64,000 nt of DNA, from contig CALZFC010000259.1 of assembly GCA_945643635.1 (NCBI GenBank), positions 423,501-487,500 of the forward strand, read 5' to 3'. A program made the position numbers and the translations under genes. The stretch's first letter is position 1. Every line of letters starts with the position of its first letter. The notes below the pieces were generated by a model, which was given only the letters and a program-made list of their open reading frames with translations, made no database searches and was not told the DNA's origin. Origin of the DNA: Allodiplogaster sudhausi (taxonomy: Eukaryota > Nematoda > Chromadorea > Rhabditida > Diplogasteridae). This document shows positions 22,053 through 33,552 of this stretch, piece by piece.

Positions 22053-23330
22053 TGATATATCAAACAATTTCATACAAACAATTTGTAAATACCGTAAAAA
22101 TGTAATCTAAACAATTATACCAACAACAATTACAACAATGTAAATACCGTAAAAATGTAAAACAATCTAAACAATTGCCTCGGACTGGATAGCGTGCAAA
22201 TCTGTAAAACAAATTGTTTGATATGCCAAACAATTTTTTGAAACAACAGTTGTTTCAAACAATTCATCAAACAATCGTGCAACAAACAATATTGTTTCAA
22301 ACAATTGTTTTTTGTGTGCCGGTATAGGAAAGCTATCATTAATTAAAAAGTAATGAAATGTAAATTAATCTATAACTAAATAGTTATAAAAGAAGACAAA
22401 AAGAATAATTAAAAGAAAAAAAACAGCAATGTAAAAGGAACGAGGCTCTAAAAATAATTAAATAAAGAATAAAAAAATAAAAAATAATAAAATTTTTAGA
22501 CTACTTCGACGACTCGCGCGAGCTTCATTGTAATCGAGAAGAAAGTGATTCTGAAGATGCCGAATTTCGGCGGCACACAAGGAGACGTCATCAAAAATAT
22601 CAACGATTTTTTAAGATATATAAAAAATATATATCTCAAATTAATATAATAGATTTAAAAATAGCTTTACAGATATAAAACATACCTATATGGTTTTTTT
22701 AGTCAAAGGTTGTCCCGCTGCTCCGATTCTGTTCCTTCCTCCGATTGTCACGAAATTTGGCCGAAAATATGTCTCAAACACGACCCACAAACTAGCCAGT
22801 TAATCGTCTTTTGCAGCTATTATTGCGGTTTTCGCTATAAAACAGTTTAAACTGTAGGTAAATCGTGAGAACAAAAGCTGCTAAAGTTGAAAAACTGGCT
22901 AACCTGTTTGGGTGGAAGTGTTGACGCCGTCGTCATTGTATCTGGAATTATAATTAGAATTTTGCCTCCGACCGGACCCGAACCACCACCCCGCGCACCC
23001 CGTACCCAAGCCCCTACCACCACGCTACCCGCACTAGCGATCTGAATGTTGAAGAACTTATCCAGATGAAAAGGGCGGCGCCCATAGAGAACGTTGCGAA
23101 GAGAATAGAGAGAGAGAGACAGAAGAGCCAAAAGGTTTTTTCAAGAGTTTTACTGCTCAACGTGACTTATGTCGATTCTCTCTCAATCCTACATTTTTCT
23201 ACAGAAAAGGCGGTTTTTTGAGCTATTTAATGTTGTAATAAAGTAAGTCTGAACGATTAGACTTTTAAAAGAAGTTTCCTCATCCGAAGTCTGAGAAGGT
23301 CCATAGACAGGCAAGTGCCTGTAGAGAGAG

Positions 23331-23375
<45 letters not shown>

Positions 23376-23399
23376 GAGAGAGAGAGATAAGGAGAGAGA
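22053..23399. other. Spacer between palindrome arms
   Basis: The first 550 bp repeats, in direct orientation, the sequence at 31583-32450 (AAACAATT-rich part plus AT-rich part). At 22497-22600 there is a coding-like patch (one frame reads FIVIEKKVILKMPNFGGTQG) preceded by tttttag, also present at 32293-32400; function unknown. In 22700-23390 I recognise nothing except GA repeats at the edge. Confidence 0.6.
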
Positions 23400-23429
23400 A
23401 GGAGAGAGGGAGCCAGGGAGCGAAACACC

Positions 23430-23461
<32 letters not shown>

Positions 23462-25037
23462 CCATATTGATTGATAATTGAGCGCAGAAACGACTGCGTG
23501 TGAGATTTGTGAGTTTTTGTGTTTCTTTTAATCTAAAGAGACGGAAAGGTCACTCTCTCTCTATGTCATTAGATTCTACACAGAAAGGTGGTTCTAGTGA
23601 GGTAGAGAGAGACGCGAATAAGTAAAGTTGAGCGGTTTGATTACACGCACAAATGCGAGGGATCCAACTTTTGCAACACGGCCAATTCCTGGTTCACTTA
23701 TTAAGAGAAAGAGAATATGTTGACTAATGGTACCCAATTGAACGGCGTACTGTCGGTTTTTATGAAAAATAAAACGCGCAAAACATGTTGGGAAAACATT
23801 GACCACATATGGGTTTGAACCCTTGTGTCGCTGCTCGACGTTGCCTAACTCGCCAGATCGGACGTGATCGCTACTTCGCCATCGCGGCTGCGCTGCGGTT
23901 GTTTGATATATCAAACAATTTCCATGAAACAATCCAAACAATTGCCTCGGACTGGATAGCGTGCAAATCGGCAAAACAAATTGTTTGATATGCCAAACAA
24001 TTTTTTTGAAACAATTGTTGTTTCAAACAATTCATAAAACAATCGTGCACCAAACAATGTTGTTTCAAACAATTTTTTTTTGTGTGATATTGAATTTTTT
24101 TTAAAAAGGCGTGAAATTTAAACATACAATGTTAATAAAACACAAGTAATGTGGAGTAAACGAAATTGTCAATTTTTTTCAAGGCTATTCGGGCGCCTAT
24201 ATGGCCGTTGGCCTGGACGCGCTCTACGATCGGCACTTTCTGTGGCGGCGAGAGCTGCCGGATGTCCAGGTTTAGCGCCGATCCAGATTATGTCTGAAAT
24301 ATATTTTAAAAAACATATTTAATAGTGAAATTATTTTTTTATTACATCAAGTTCAGGTACCAACAATATGTAGATGAAGAAAGCATAGTTAAAACTTTGA
24401 CAATATCGCCTGCCCTTCTACGCCGTGAAGTGCAACAGCGACTGTCCAAAGAACAAAAGATATTTTAGTTATTACGGTACTCCTTCTGCAAGGTCATGAA
24501 ATTTTTTCCAAAATTGTTTTTTTTTTACCGAAACTAGCCCCACGAGGGCAATTTGGTGCGAGGAAGCCGAATTTTTGTCGAAGAAGAAAGCATAGAAAGA
24601 TATGTATTTGAGAAGTTACTACAGGTTTATTGCAACGTTGATTTACCTCTGATTCGAGGTCAGCGTCTCGATGGTGAACTTTGACAACGAAGAAGATTGT
24701 CGAGTGCGACGCAGTCACTGAAAAGTGCGAGGGAGATTAAAGGAGCACTTACATTTCAATAAATTATTCTCTTCCCTTAAATCCCTAAGTTCTCTAGTAA
24801 AGATCTGCTAGGCAGCTGATAAAGCGAGACAGTTGAATTATAATGGAAAACAAGAAAGATACTATTGATCTGCCTGTTTGATCTAATTGCTTTGATCTCC
24901 TTGCAGTCTGATGCTCCGCAACTCCGTGCATGACCCGACTGCCAAGTGCCGGCTCGACCTCAAAGTTGGCGCCGAACCAGAAAAGCTCGCGCCCGAACTC
25001 ATATGAGGCGCAGCAAGGCGCGGCATAAACCTTCACG

Positions 25038-25085
25038 GCACCATAAGAGCTGGGGCGCTGCATTAGCCCCAAGCTCTTATGGTGG
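25038..25085. repeat. Fold-back hairpin at ODC/LINE junction
   Basis: ggcaccataagagctgggg is followed after about 10 nt by ccccaagctcttatggtgg, one unpaired base in the stem. It lies at the 3' end of the ODC piece and just before the LINE. Confidence 0.8.
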
Positions 25086-25099
25086 TGCAATTTACACAA

Positions 25100-26215
25100 C
25101 ATAATACTAGAAAATGAACGCGGGTTTAGATCTAAGCGATCGGTTGAAACGAACTTGCTAGAGTGTATAGAGACTTGGATTAAGGCACTAGACGACAATA
25201 CATGTGTAAATCTTCACTATTTTGATCTCGCAAAGGCCTTTGATACAGTAGCTAATGAAAAATTATTTCACAAATTAAAAGGTCTCGCGTTTGGCGGAAA
25301 TCTATTGCGGTGGATAATCTCTTTCGTTTCAGGTCGGTCGTTTAGGGTTCGCGTTCGGAACTCCTTTACAGATGTCTTTCTAGCTTCTAGCGGAGTGCCT
25401 CAAGGGGCTGTTCTCTCTCCTCTTTTATAACATTTTTTTTATGTCCGATCTCCCTACAACTTTTGGCCTCTCTCTCTCTCTCACGGGAAATGCTCTCTCT
25501 TCGCAGATGATGTGAAAATACACACTTCATTTGACCCCAAAACTTCCCTCACCTATCACCAACAACTTTCGGAAGCTGCTCATCTGTTTGATCCCCTTAT
25601 TGATACGAAGATTCTGTTCTGACTTACGTTACTGTTTTAAAATTCTTAAAGGCCAAATAAATTTGCCAGTTAGTAGGTTTTTTCGTTTTTCAGTGCAATG
25701 GCCATCTCTGTACATTTAATTTTCATGTCAGGCGAACTCGTTTAAGCTTAACTGAGAACTCATTTTCTCTCAGAGCTGCAAGATTGTTCATGAAGCTCCC
25801 TAGTATTGCATCCGCCACTTCCTCTGCATCCACTCTGCCCTCCCTTCAATACTTCGGTTGTGGTGTCTGTGCGTGAATTTTAACTGTGCACCACCCATGG
25901 TCTTGCCAACCATGCGGGACCTCGTCCACCCCGCCAAGATGCCATAGATGTTGTGATCGAAGCCCAAACACCCTCCCCACCCATTTAAGTATATCATTTT
26001 AATATTATTTCTAATGCACATCGGTGCCATTGAGTCTATACAACAATTTCTACAAGTTATATTTTCTCTTTCTTCCACTGTCCTAAAATTATGCCATGGT
26101 GATTCATTCTATAATTTTTTTTTCTTTTATGATTTTGCTGCACGAAAGGTTCTCCATGTGTTGTCACATCATATTAATTTTGATGTAATAAATAAATAAA
26201 TAAATGTGGTCAGGG
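25100..26215 (+). mobile_element. Non-LTR retrotransposon fragment (reverse transcriptase, Jockey/CR1-like)
   Basis: Open segment 25104-25430 contains ERGFRSKRSVETNLL, palm motif A FDLAKAFDT, motif B SSGVPQGAVLSPLL, then a stop and frame change, then motif C FADDVKI near 25507. The two Asp of FADD and the Asp of motif A are the catalytic metal ligands. The endonuclease half is absent (5' truncation). The 3' end is tandem AAAT units at about 26195-26212. The clade cannot be settled by eye. It interrupts ODC exons on the same strand. Confidence 0.8.
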
Positions 26216-27972
26216 GCGGAGATGTAATACATATCTTTCTGTACCTGTTAACTATTCATGTCTTTAGAGATTTTTGGAATAAAAAGGCAACGAAAGGCAA
26301 AACAGTGAGACACTAGAAAGCACTAGCAAAGATACAAAATGAAGAGAAATTATTTACTACACATATTTGTTTTTCAAATGTCTCCTTTTCAGCTTCCACG
26401 TCGGCTCGGGCTGCGCTGACGCGTCAGCGTATATCAAAGCGATCGAGTACTCCTGGGAGCTCTTTGATCTCGCCGCCAGTCTCGGCATGAAGATGGACAT
26501 TCTCGACATTATCGGCGGCTTCCCGGGCGTCGAGCAACACAAGCCGACATTTGAGGAGGTACCGTAACCCGGCGCTTTCATTGCGGGACCAGGCATTTCC
26601 CCTGCTCAGGGCGCCCCACAACCTTTGATATGTAGGATCCCTTAATTCTTAAACTACCGCATCCGTTTCTTTTGTGTTCCCATTCCAACCGTAACCTCTT
26701 CCATATCAGGACCCTCTTCTCACCTCTCAGTTCATCCCAATTGCTCGCCATGGAGAGCCTCTTCCACAGTACACCTTGCTCTATTTCACTCCTCTCTCTT
26801 CAGATCTCCTCTGTTCTCCGCTCCTCCCTCGCCGCCCACTTCCCCTGCTCTTCGGGGTCTTAGGTGGAATCTGTGGTCCCGCCCCGACCAGCCAGCTACA
26901 GTACCTCGACCAGTCAGCCACCTACAGTAAGACCAAGCCGGCGACATCACCCCAATCTTCTTTGGCTTGTCCCTTCATCCCCTTCTCCTTGAGTCTTCTC
27001 ATTTAAAGGAAATCATAATTGAAAAACTCCTACCACGATTAGCGATCCGATCACTTAAAAGTACGGTGTTAGCTATTCTCAGAAATGGAGCTACTACATC
27101 TCGCCTCTCTCCCCTGAAACTTGTGGTATGGACAACGGGACACGTGCTTATGTGTTAAGAGAAAAAATGTAGGTTGCTCGAACCTTATGTATAAATTTCA
27201 CGGGCAGTTGTTGAATGGCCTCGTCGACCCCGGTGTGGTTCCACCAAATGTTTTTGACGCGAATTCAAAGTAGAGAATGCTGTTTATTTCCTCAGCGCGG
27301 GAGATTTTTGTGACTTCGCGACACTTGTAATCTAAGGTTCTAGCTCAAGCCGACCAAATAAGACACTATTAAAGTCGCCTTAGATCTCCTTTAACAAGCC
27401 TAATCATCAATCTCTCATTAATTTTGCCATCTCCATTTGCCAAAGATCGATAAATGCCTTGGAATATCTGTTAGTTACACGAATTCAAAACTTGAAGATT
27501 ATCACAGGATTCGGTAAAATGCAAGCAAATTTTTTCATAGATTTTTAAAATAAAATCTAGTGCTATTTTTTTTCATTACAAATATTTTTTTAATGAAGAA
27601 GAATAGTTCTACAAATAGAGTGAGAATACAGGTCAAGGAAAAGAAGAGTAGCGTGAGAACCAAAAACACGAAGAAATTCTGACAGTTTTCGAATAAGCGT
27701 ACGGCTTGTATTAGAGGAAACGAACGAAGAAACAAATGGAGAAATTGCGAAAATAAAAATAGCTCTCTTAACAAATGATAATGAGAATGGAAGCGGGAGA
27801 AGAGAAAAAGGTTGCAAATCGACGAGAACGGCTTGTAATTTATCACGAAAACACTCAAGAAAACCGACAACAACATAATGTATCTAAATGAACAATTCTA
27901 TTTGGAATCTGATTAGTTTATAGATATATGCCGGAAATGTAAATATAAACAAATGAAAAATGTTTAATTACA

Positions 27973-30150
27973 CTAAGAAATACTCTTCTTCTTCGCACTC
28001 AAGGGAGCGTGCAACGCGGGCAGAATGCTGTGCTTGGCGAAGAAGAGCGAGAGGCTCTTCTGCTTCTTGGCACGCTGCCAGGAGAGAAAGAGGAGGAGAG
28101 AGGCGGCGGAGAGGAAAAGAAGAGAGCAGAGCAAGATGCAGAGGGGGAGGACGACGGTGACCAACTATTTATTATTATTATTAAAATTATTATTTGATTA
28201 AATCACGTATTAAATGAATAAATTTACTATATTATCAAAATTAATATTTAATTTTATCGCTTATCACATGAATAAATCAAATATATTTGTGATTATTGAA
28301 TTTTTTTTAATCAATCAAGTATTAAATAAATCAATAATCAATTTCTCGAACAGACTATGCATTTTATATCAGCAAGAAGAAGAAGAAAAGAAAAAGAGGG
28401 TGGTAGCAGAAAAACGATAGTGAGAGAGATAGAAATTGAGAGACAGAGAGTGAGAGAGAGAGAGACAATTAGCAGGGTGAACGCGCGGCAATTCAAACCT
28501 TCATTAATTATTGTTCAGTGATTATTCTGATTTTCTTCTGATCGTTGAATGTTAAAAGTGCGCCTCACCCAAACTTTTGTGAGCACTTTCGGCCGCGCAT
28601 CCACGGCGACTCGTAACCACAGCACAGGAAACATTGTCGGGCGCAGGCGGCTGAGCTGGCTGACCATGAGGAGAAAGGAGACATCAGTAAAAGGGTGTAC
28701 GTTTACACAACACAGAAAAGGAAGTTACGCCGAGAGATACTTTCAAGCCGGCACTTGAATGTAGCGTAAATGCTCCGAAGCAATTTCAGTGCTTTCATTC
28801 TAGCGAAAGCATTTGTTTCTCTTCTTTTTCATTATAGTAGCTACAATGCTGTGGATTTCATTGAAAATATAAGCGCATTTGAAATTAATTGGCCTTTCGA
28901 CTCTGCTGTTAGGAGAAATCCTAGTCGTGCATCAAATAGTAGCAATTTTATTTAGACTACAAGATGATAAAAACTCTGACGTAAACTCTTGGGACAACAA
29001 ACATCACATAATATTATCTAGTAAACTCTTTTGAAATTTCGAAATCCATCAAAAATGTTGCTGGTACTTAGCCTAATACATAGGTACCAATTAAAACCAC
29101 CGGGTGAATTAAAGGAGAGCACGGTGCCGACCTGGCCAACGTTCCCACAAACAGCACATGGATCCAACCGTTTTTTTTTTGGAAGAAGGAAGCCAGGAGA
29201 TTGGAGCAATTCATCGAAAACACCGTTGGTTCTTAACCTAACAGGCTCAATTAAAACAGCCGGGTGTGAAAATTGGGCTTCTAGCAAAATTGCGTGTGCA
29301 CCTAAAGAAAAAAAACAAAATCAAACTTTATCAATTTATCCATTTAATTTTCTACTAATTTTTTTGCTGTTGTTAATTGATGAGATAAATAATAGCTTAA
29401 ATATGTAGTGTCTGCAGTAACCGGCGTAACGTGCAACTCGAGCAATTCGTGCACGCCCGGTCGGGGCGCGAGGCCGACGAGGGGTCGCCAGACCTCGCTG
29501 GGCACGCCGAGCATATGAGGGGCGGAGAGGAACACCAGCAAGGGCACTTCCTTTATTCGACCTTAAAGGAGTTCAAACTCACTTTTGAATTCGCGCTTTT
29601 TGGGGGAAAAACGTAATCGTGATCTAATTTCCCGACCATTGTGCAAGACGAGAGAGAGAGAGAGAGAGAGAGAGAATGGAGAGTAAAAATACGAAATTAG
29701 AGGGCGAGAAAAAAGAGTTTGTGAGAAAGCGAGTGATAGGTCGAGAGAAAAAGAAGAGAGCGAGAGAGATTGGGTGTGAGGCAAAGAGAACAGATACAGA
29801 GCGAGAGAGAGGGAGCGAGAGAGAGTGCGAAAGAGAGAGAGAGAGGGAGGGAGAGAGCAAGAGAGAGAGAGAGAGCCCCACCTGCCAGTCGACTGGCACC
29901 GGTTGAATCCAGGCGGCATGAGCAGCAGCCCCTCCGCCGTCTGCTTCCCCAGACAACAGTCATCACAAAAGTGCTTGGAGAGTCGGCAGTCAGTGAGGAT
30001 GCAGTGGGCAGACTCGGGCTGGTAACTGCGAGAAGAGGGACACTCACCCCAGCCGGGCGCGATGTCCTCAAGAGGAACATAAAGAGGGTTATATTGTTAT
30101 TTCTTTTACTATTTATTTTTAGAGTTTCTTTTACTTTGTTAGGGCCTTTT
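27973..30150 (-). pseudogene. Inverted copy of CD36 gene 2, 3' half
   Basis: Contains the Cys-rich exon (about 30150-29890), 29422-29561 ([14 protein letters not shown] to ELHVTP), 28569-28659 ([10 protein letters not shown]) and 27973-28074 (Lys-rich end with TAG). A roughly 320 bp deletion at about 28990 leaves only the last bases of the exon carrying [11 protein letters not shown], so the chain cannot be spliced in order. The N-terminal half is absent. Arms are nearly identical, implying recent formation or gene conversion. Confidence 0.8.
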
Positions 30151-30434
30151 TAGATTCGATTCCTTTCCAAGAGTTTCTTTTTTTTCTTTCCAGTAAAGGC
30201 TAGCAAAAAAGAAAAGAAAAAAGGAAAGAAGAGGATGAGTTGTGTATTGACAGAAACTATGATAAGAATGAATGCAACGGCACGTCGATCACGGAAATGA
30301 ATCCATGCAGTATTATTATTATAAAAATTGAAAGGATGTAATCCACATGCTTACTATTAAATTTTTTTTAAAGGATTACTACACTTTAACGATTCAATGA
30401 ACAATGAAAATAGAGAATTTAGAGATGGATGGAA

Positions 30435-31165
30435 AACATTTAAATTCCATCTTCGCAGATGATGTGAAAATACACACTTCATTTGACCCCAAAACTTCCC
30501 TCACCTATCACCAACAACTTTCGGAAGCTGCTCATCTGTTTGATCCCCTTATTGATACGAAGATTCTGTTCTGACTTACGTTACTGTTTTAAAATTCTTA
30601 AAGGCCAAATAAATTTGCCAGTTAGTAGGTTTTTTCGTTTTTCAGTGCAATGGCCATCTCTGTACATTTAATTTTCATGTCAGGCGAACTCGTTTAAGCT
30701 TAACTGAGAACTCATTTTCTGTCAGAGCTGCAAGATTGTTCATGAAGCTCCCTAGTATTGCATCCGCCACTTCCTCTGCATCCACTCTGCCCTCCCTTCA
30801 ATACTTCGGTTGTGGTGTCTGTGCGTGAATTTCAACTGTGCACCACCCATGGTCTTGCCAACCATGCGGGACCTCGTCCACCCCGCCAAGATGCCATAGA
30901 TGTTGTGATCGAAGCCCAAACACCCTCCCCACCCATTTAAGTATATCATTTTAATATTATTTCTAATGCACATCGGTGCCATTGAGTCTACACAACAATT
31001 TCTACAAGTTATATTTTCTCTTTCTTCCACTGTCCTAAAATTATGCCATGGTGATTCATTCTATAATTTTTTTTCTTTTATGATTTTGCTGCACGAAAGG
31101 TTCTCCATGTGTTGTCACATCATATTAATTTTGATGTAATAAATAAATAAATAAATGTGGTCAGG
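30435..31165 (+). mobile_element. LINE 3' fragment (third copy)
   Basis: Same segment as 25490-26215, beginning at FADDVKI and ending in AAAT repeats. Nearly identical, so copied as part of a larger segmental duplication (flanks match too) rather than by retrotransposition. Confidence 0.75.
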
Positions 31166-31343
31166 GGCGGAGATGTAATACATATCTTTCTGTACCTGTT
31201 AACTATTCATGTCTTTAGAGATTTTTGGAATAAAAAGCAACGAAAAGCAAAACGGTGAGACACTAGAAAGCACTAGCAAAGATACAAAATGAAGAGAAAC
31301 CCTCCCTCTCTTCTCTCCCTCTCTCTCTGTCTCTCTCCTCTCC

Positions 31344-31382
<39 letters not shown>

Positions 31383-31386
31383 TCAG

Positions 31387-31524
31387 GAGAAGCTGGTGGT
31401 GCAGTAGGCGACGGTGCCGAAAGAATAGGTGGATCAACGTAATCCATTCGTGGCCGAGTGCCAGGAAGGCGAAGTCGTCCTGACTCTCGCGGTCACCGCC
31501 GATTCGGCCGGCGCCGGGTCTTAG
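31387..31524 (+). pseudogene. MSP-domain last exon, dead copy
   Basis: 138 bp, same length and frame as the functional-looking exon at 55518-55655, but two in-frame TAGs replace sense codons (after EKLVVQ and after ATVPKE). The ending LAVTADSAGAGS and TAG stop are conserved. Preceded by a (CT)n tract and ctcag acceptor. Confidence 0.85.
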
Positions 31525-31582
31525 GCGGAAGCTCCGACCAGCCAGCCACCTACAGTAAGGCCATGCCCACACAAAAAACCTT

Positions 31583-32450
31583 GTTTGATATATCAAACAA
31601 TTTCATACAAACAATTTGTAAATACCGTAAAAATGTAATCTAAACAATTATACCAACAACAATTACAACAATGTAAATACCGTAAAAATGTAAAACAATC
31701 TAAACAATTGCCTCGGACTGCAAAGCTGTAAAACAAATTGTTTGATATGCCAAACAATTTTTTTGAAACAACAGTTGTTTCAAACAATTCATCAAACAAT
31801 GAGGCACAGCGATGGAGTGAGAAGATGGTATGGAGTGGGGAGAATGACAGGGAAGAGAAATTCACCGGCTTATCCGGGAAAGGCGAGCCGATGGGCTGGA
31901 AAGCCCAGCCGTGCAATTAATCTTGGAAGAAAACTGAAATGAACGTTGAGTGAAATTTGAACGAGTACAAATAAAAACTTCACGCAGGTTTTATGCGGGT
32001 TTACCAAATTGTTTGATATGCCAAACAATTTTTTTGAAACAACAGTTGTTTCAAACAATTCATCAAACATTCGTGCAACAAACAATATTGTGTCAAACAA
32101 TTTTTTTTTGTGTGCCGGTATAGGAAAGCTATCATTAATTAAAAAGTAATGAAATGTAAATTAATCTATAACTAAATAGTTATAAAAGAAGACAAAAAGA
32201 ATAATTAAAAGAAAAAAAAACAGCAATGTAAAAGGAACGAGGCTCTAGAAATAATTAAATAAAGAATAAAAAAATAATAAAATAATAAAATTTTTAGACT
32301 ACTTCGACGACTCGCGCGAGCTTCATTGTAATCGAGAAGAAAGTGATTCTGAAGATGCCGAATTTCGGCGGCACACAAGGAGACGTCATCAAAAATATCA
32401 ACGATTTTTTAAGATATATAAAAAATATATATCTCAAATTAATCTTTTTC
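31583..32450 (+). repeat. Copy of palindrome-spacer repeat with an inserted segment
   Basis: Direct-orientation counterpart of 22053-22610. A segment of about 207 bp (31797-32004) is inserted and followed by a short repeat of the flanking AAACAATT words. Confidence 0.8.
31797..32004 (+). repeat. 207 bp direct repeat, copy 1
   Basis: Begins aatgaggcacagcgatgg and ends ttatgcgggttta. Essentially identical to 32941-33149. Confidence 0.88.
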
Positions 32451-32940
32451 AATAAATGGTTATTTGATTTGCAGCGATTTTCAATGCAGACAAGTGGAGA
32501 GAAGCATAAAGTGAAATAAAATACATTATTTAAAATTACATTTGTAAATGAAAAATCACATAATTCATCCAGGGCGAGCATAACTAAAATCTGAGGAGTT
32601 TGCAAAATAAAATAATAAAAAAAACAATTTTACAAGGCAATAATTGCACGCAAAATTCACTAAACAAAAACAAGGCATCCCGGTAAATTATGGCTAGGCC
32701 AAATTTTCTTTACGATTCATAGTTGCTTCTGTTTACCGCTCTCTATGGTAAGCAGAAAAAGGGTCCATGAGTTCTGCTGGCCGAGCACGCGGACCTGTTA
32801 AGGGCAACGGATTAGGAATAACGTAGTGGGAAAAGTGATACAAATTAATGAGGAGGTCAAAGGAGGGGACTGAAGGTTCAGATAAGGAAACGAGAAATAA
32901 ATTGGATTATGTTAGATGAAAATATAAAAGGATCAAAGGC

Positions 32941-33149
32941 CAATGAGGCACAGCGATGGAGTGAGAAGATGGTATGGAGTGGGGAGAATGACAGGGAAGA
33001 GAAATTCACCGGCTTATCCGGGAAAGGCGAGCCGATGGGCTGGAAAGCCCAGCCGTGCAATTAATCTTGGAAGAAAACTGAAATGAACGTTGAGTGAAAT
33101 TTGAACGAGTACAAATAAAAACTTCACGCAGGTTTTATGCGGGTTTACT
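32941..33149 (+). repeat. 207 bp direct repeat, copy 2
   Basis: Second copy, in otherwise unrelated sequence. It has no TIRs or poly-A tail that I can see. The rest of 32450-34208 has no recognised gene apart from the tRNA-like sequence below. Confidence 0.88.
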
Positions 33150-33485
33150 ATGGAAAATTACCAAACTTCACTCACGTTCTAAATAACGAAAGGAAAACCT
33201 TGTGAACGTTTAAAAATGCAATCAGCAAAAAAATTCATTGAAGTTTGTCAGTGTAAACGAAAAAGTATTTGAAAGTGAGAGAGCAAAAGTTTGTAAAAGC
33301 TCTTTAGAAACTTTTCTTCTCTCACTGTTGCACGCTATTTCGTATCTTTGACTGAAAGATTGCTCAATTTAAAATGTCATTCAACTTCACGTTTTGCGCG
33401 CAAGAATTTCGGAACACAAAAATGATTCATGTGAGGCTAGGGTCTTCGATAGGCATTTTCATAGGACAGGCACATTCGGTCATCC

Positions 33486-33552
33486 AAGTGGTGGAGTAGA
33501 GTAATGCGAAAGGGTTGGACTATGAATCTTGAGGTACCGGGTTCGGTATCTG
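33486..33552 (+). repeat. tRNA-like sequence (SINE head or tRNA pseudogene)
   Basis: A-box-like TGGTGGAGTAGAG, a central GGACTATGAATC resembling an anticodon arm, and B-box-like GGTTCGGTATC at 33540-33550. The spacing is tRNA-like, but I cannot pair a full acceptor stem, so not called a functional tRNA. Confidence 0.4.

Larger units (their letters stand above)
24184..26558 (+). pseudogene. Ornithine decarboxylase (ODC), broken copy
   Basis: Pieces in ODC order on one strand: 24184-24269 (HFLWRRELPDVQ), about 24660-24722 (SMVNFDNEEDC, then an in-frame TGA), 24907-about 25040 (LMLRNSVHDPTAKCRLDLK, then GAEPEKLAPELI, TGA at 25003-25005, then ARRGINLHG), and 26393-26558 (FHVGSGCADASAYI, GGFPG). 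ODC makes putrescine from ornithine, the first committed polyamine step, as a PLP-dependent dimer. The PLP-lysine exon, expected after RELPDVQ, is missing; two stops occur; a LINE fills the gap between the third and fourth pieces; no downstream exons (EPGRY, catalytic Cys region) are recognised. Non-functional. Confidence 0.72.
23400..31290 (-). repeat. Right arm of giant imperfect palindrome
   Basis: Reverse-complement partner of 15.3-22.05 kb with several differences. It has a roughly 320 bp deletion at about 28990 that removes most of one CD36 exon, extra LINE reverse transcriptase and ODC exons at 24.6-25.5 kb, and beyond 29.9 kb a second copy of the 19.05-20.4 kb segment. It is therefore a composite duplication rather than one clean inversion. 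Confidence 0.9.

Noticed and set aside
22847..23131. Minus-strand ORF with Gly/Arg-rich centre
   Set aside because: No homology recognised, no splice support, only part is GC-rich.
21300..24100. CRISPR array from repeated AAACAATT words
   Set aside because: Words are short, self-complementary, irregularly spaced and in both orientations; the genome is eukaryotic.
25100..26215. Retrovirus-like or viral polymerase
   Set aside because: No LTRs, protease, integrase or envelope; motif spacing and AAAT-repeat tail fit a non-LTR retrotransposon.
33486..33552. Functional tRNA gene
   Set aside because: A- and B-box-like words are present but I cannot pair a 7 bp acceptor stem or a convincing anticodon stem.
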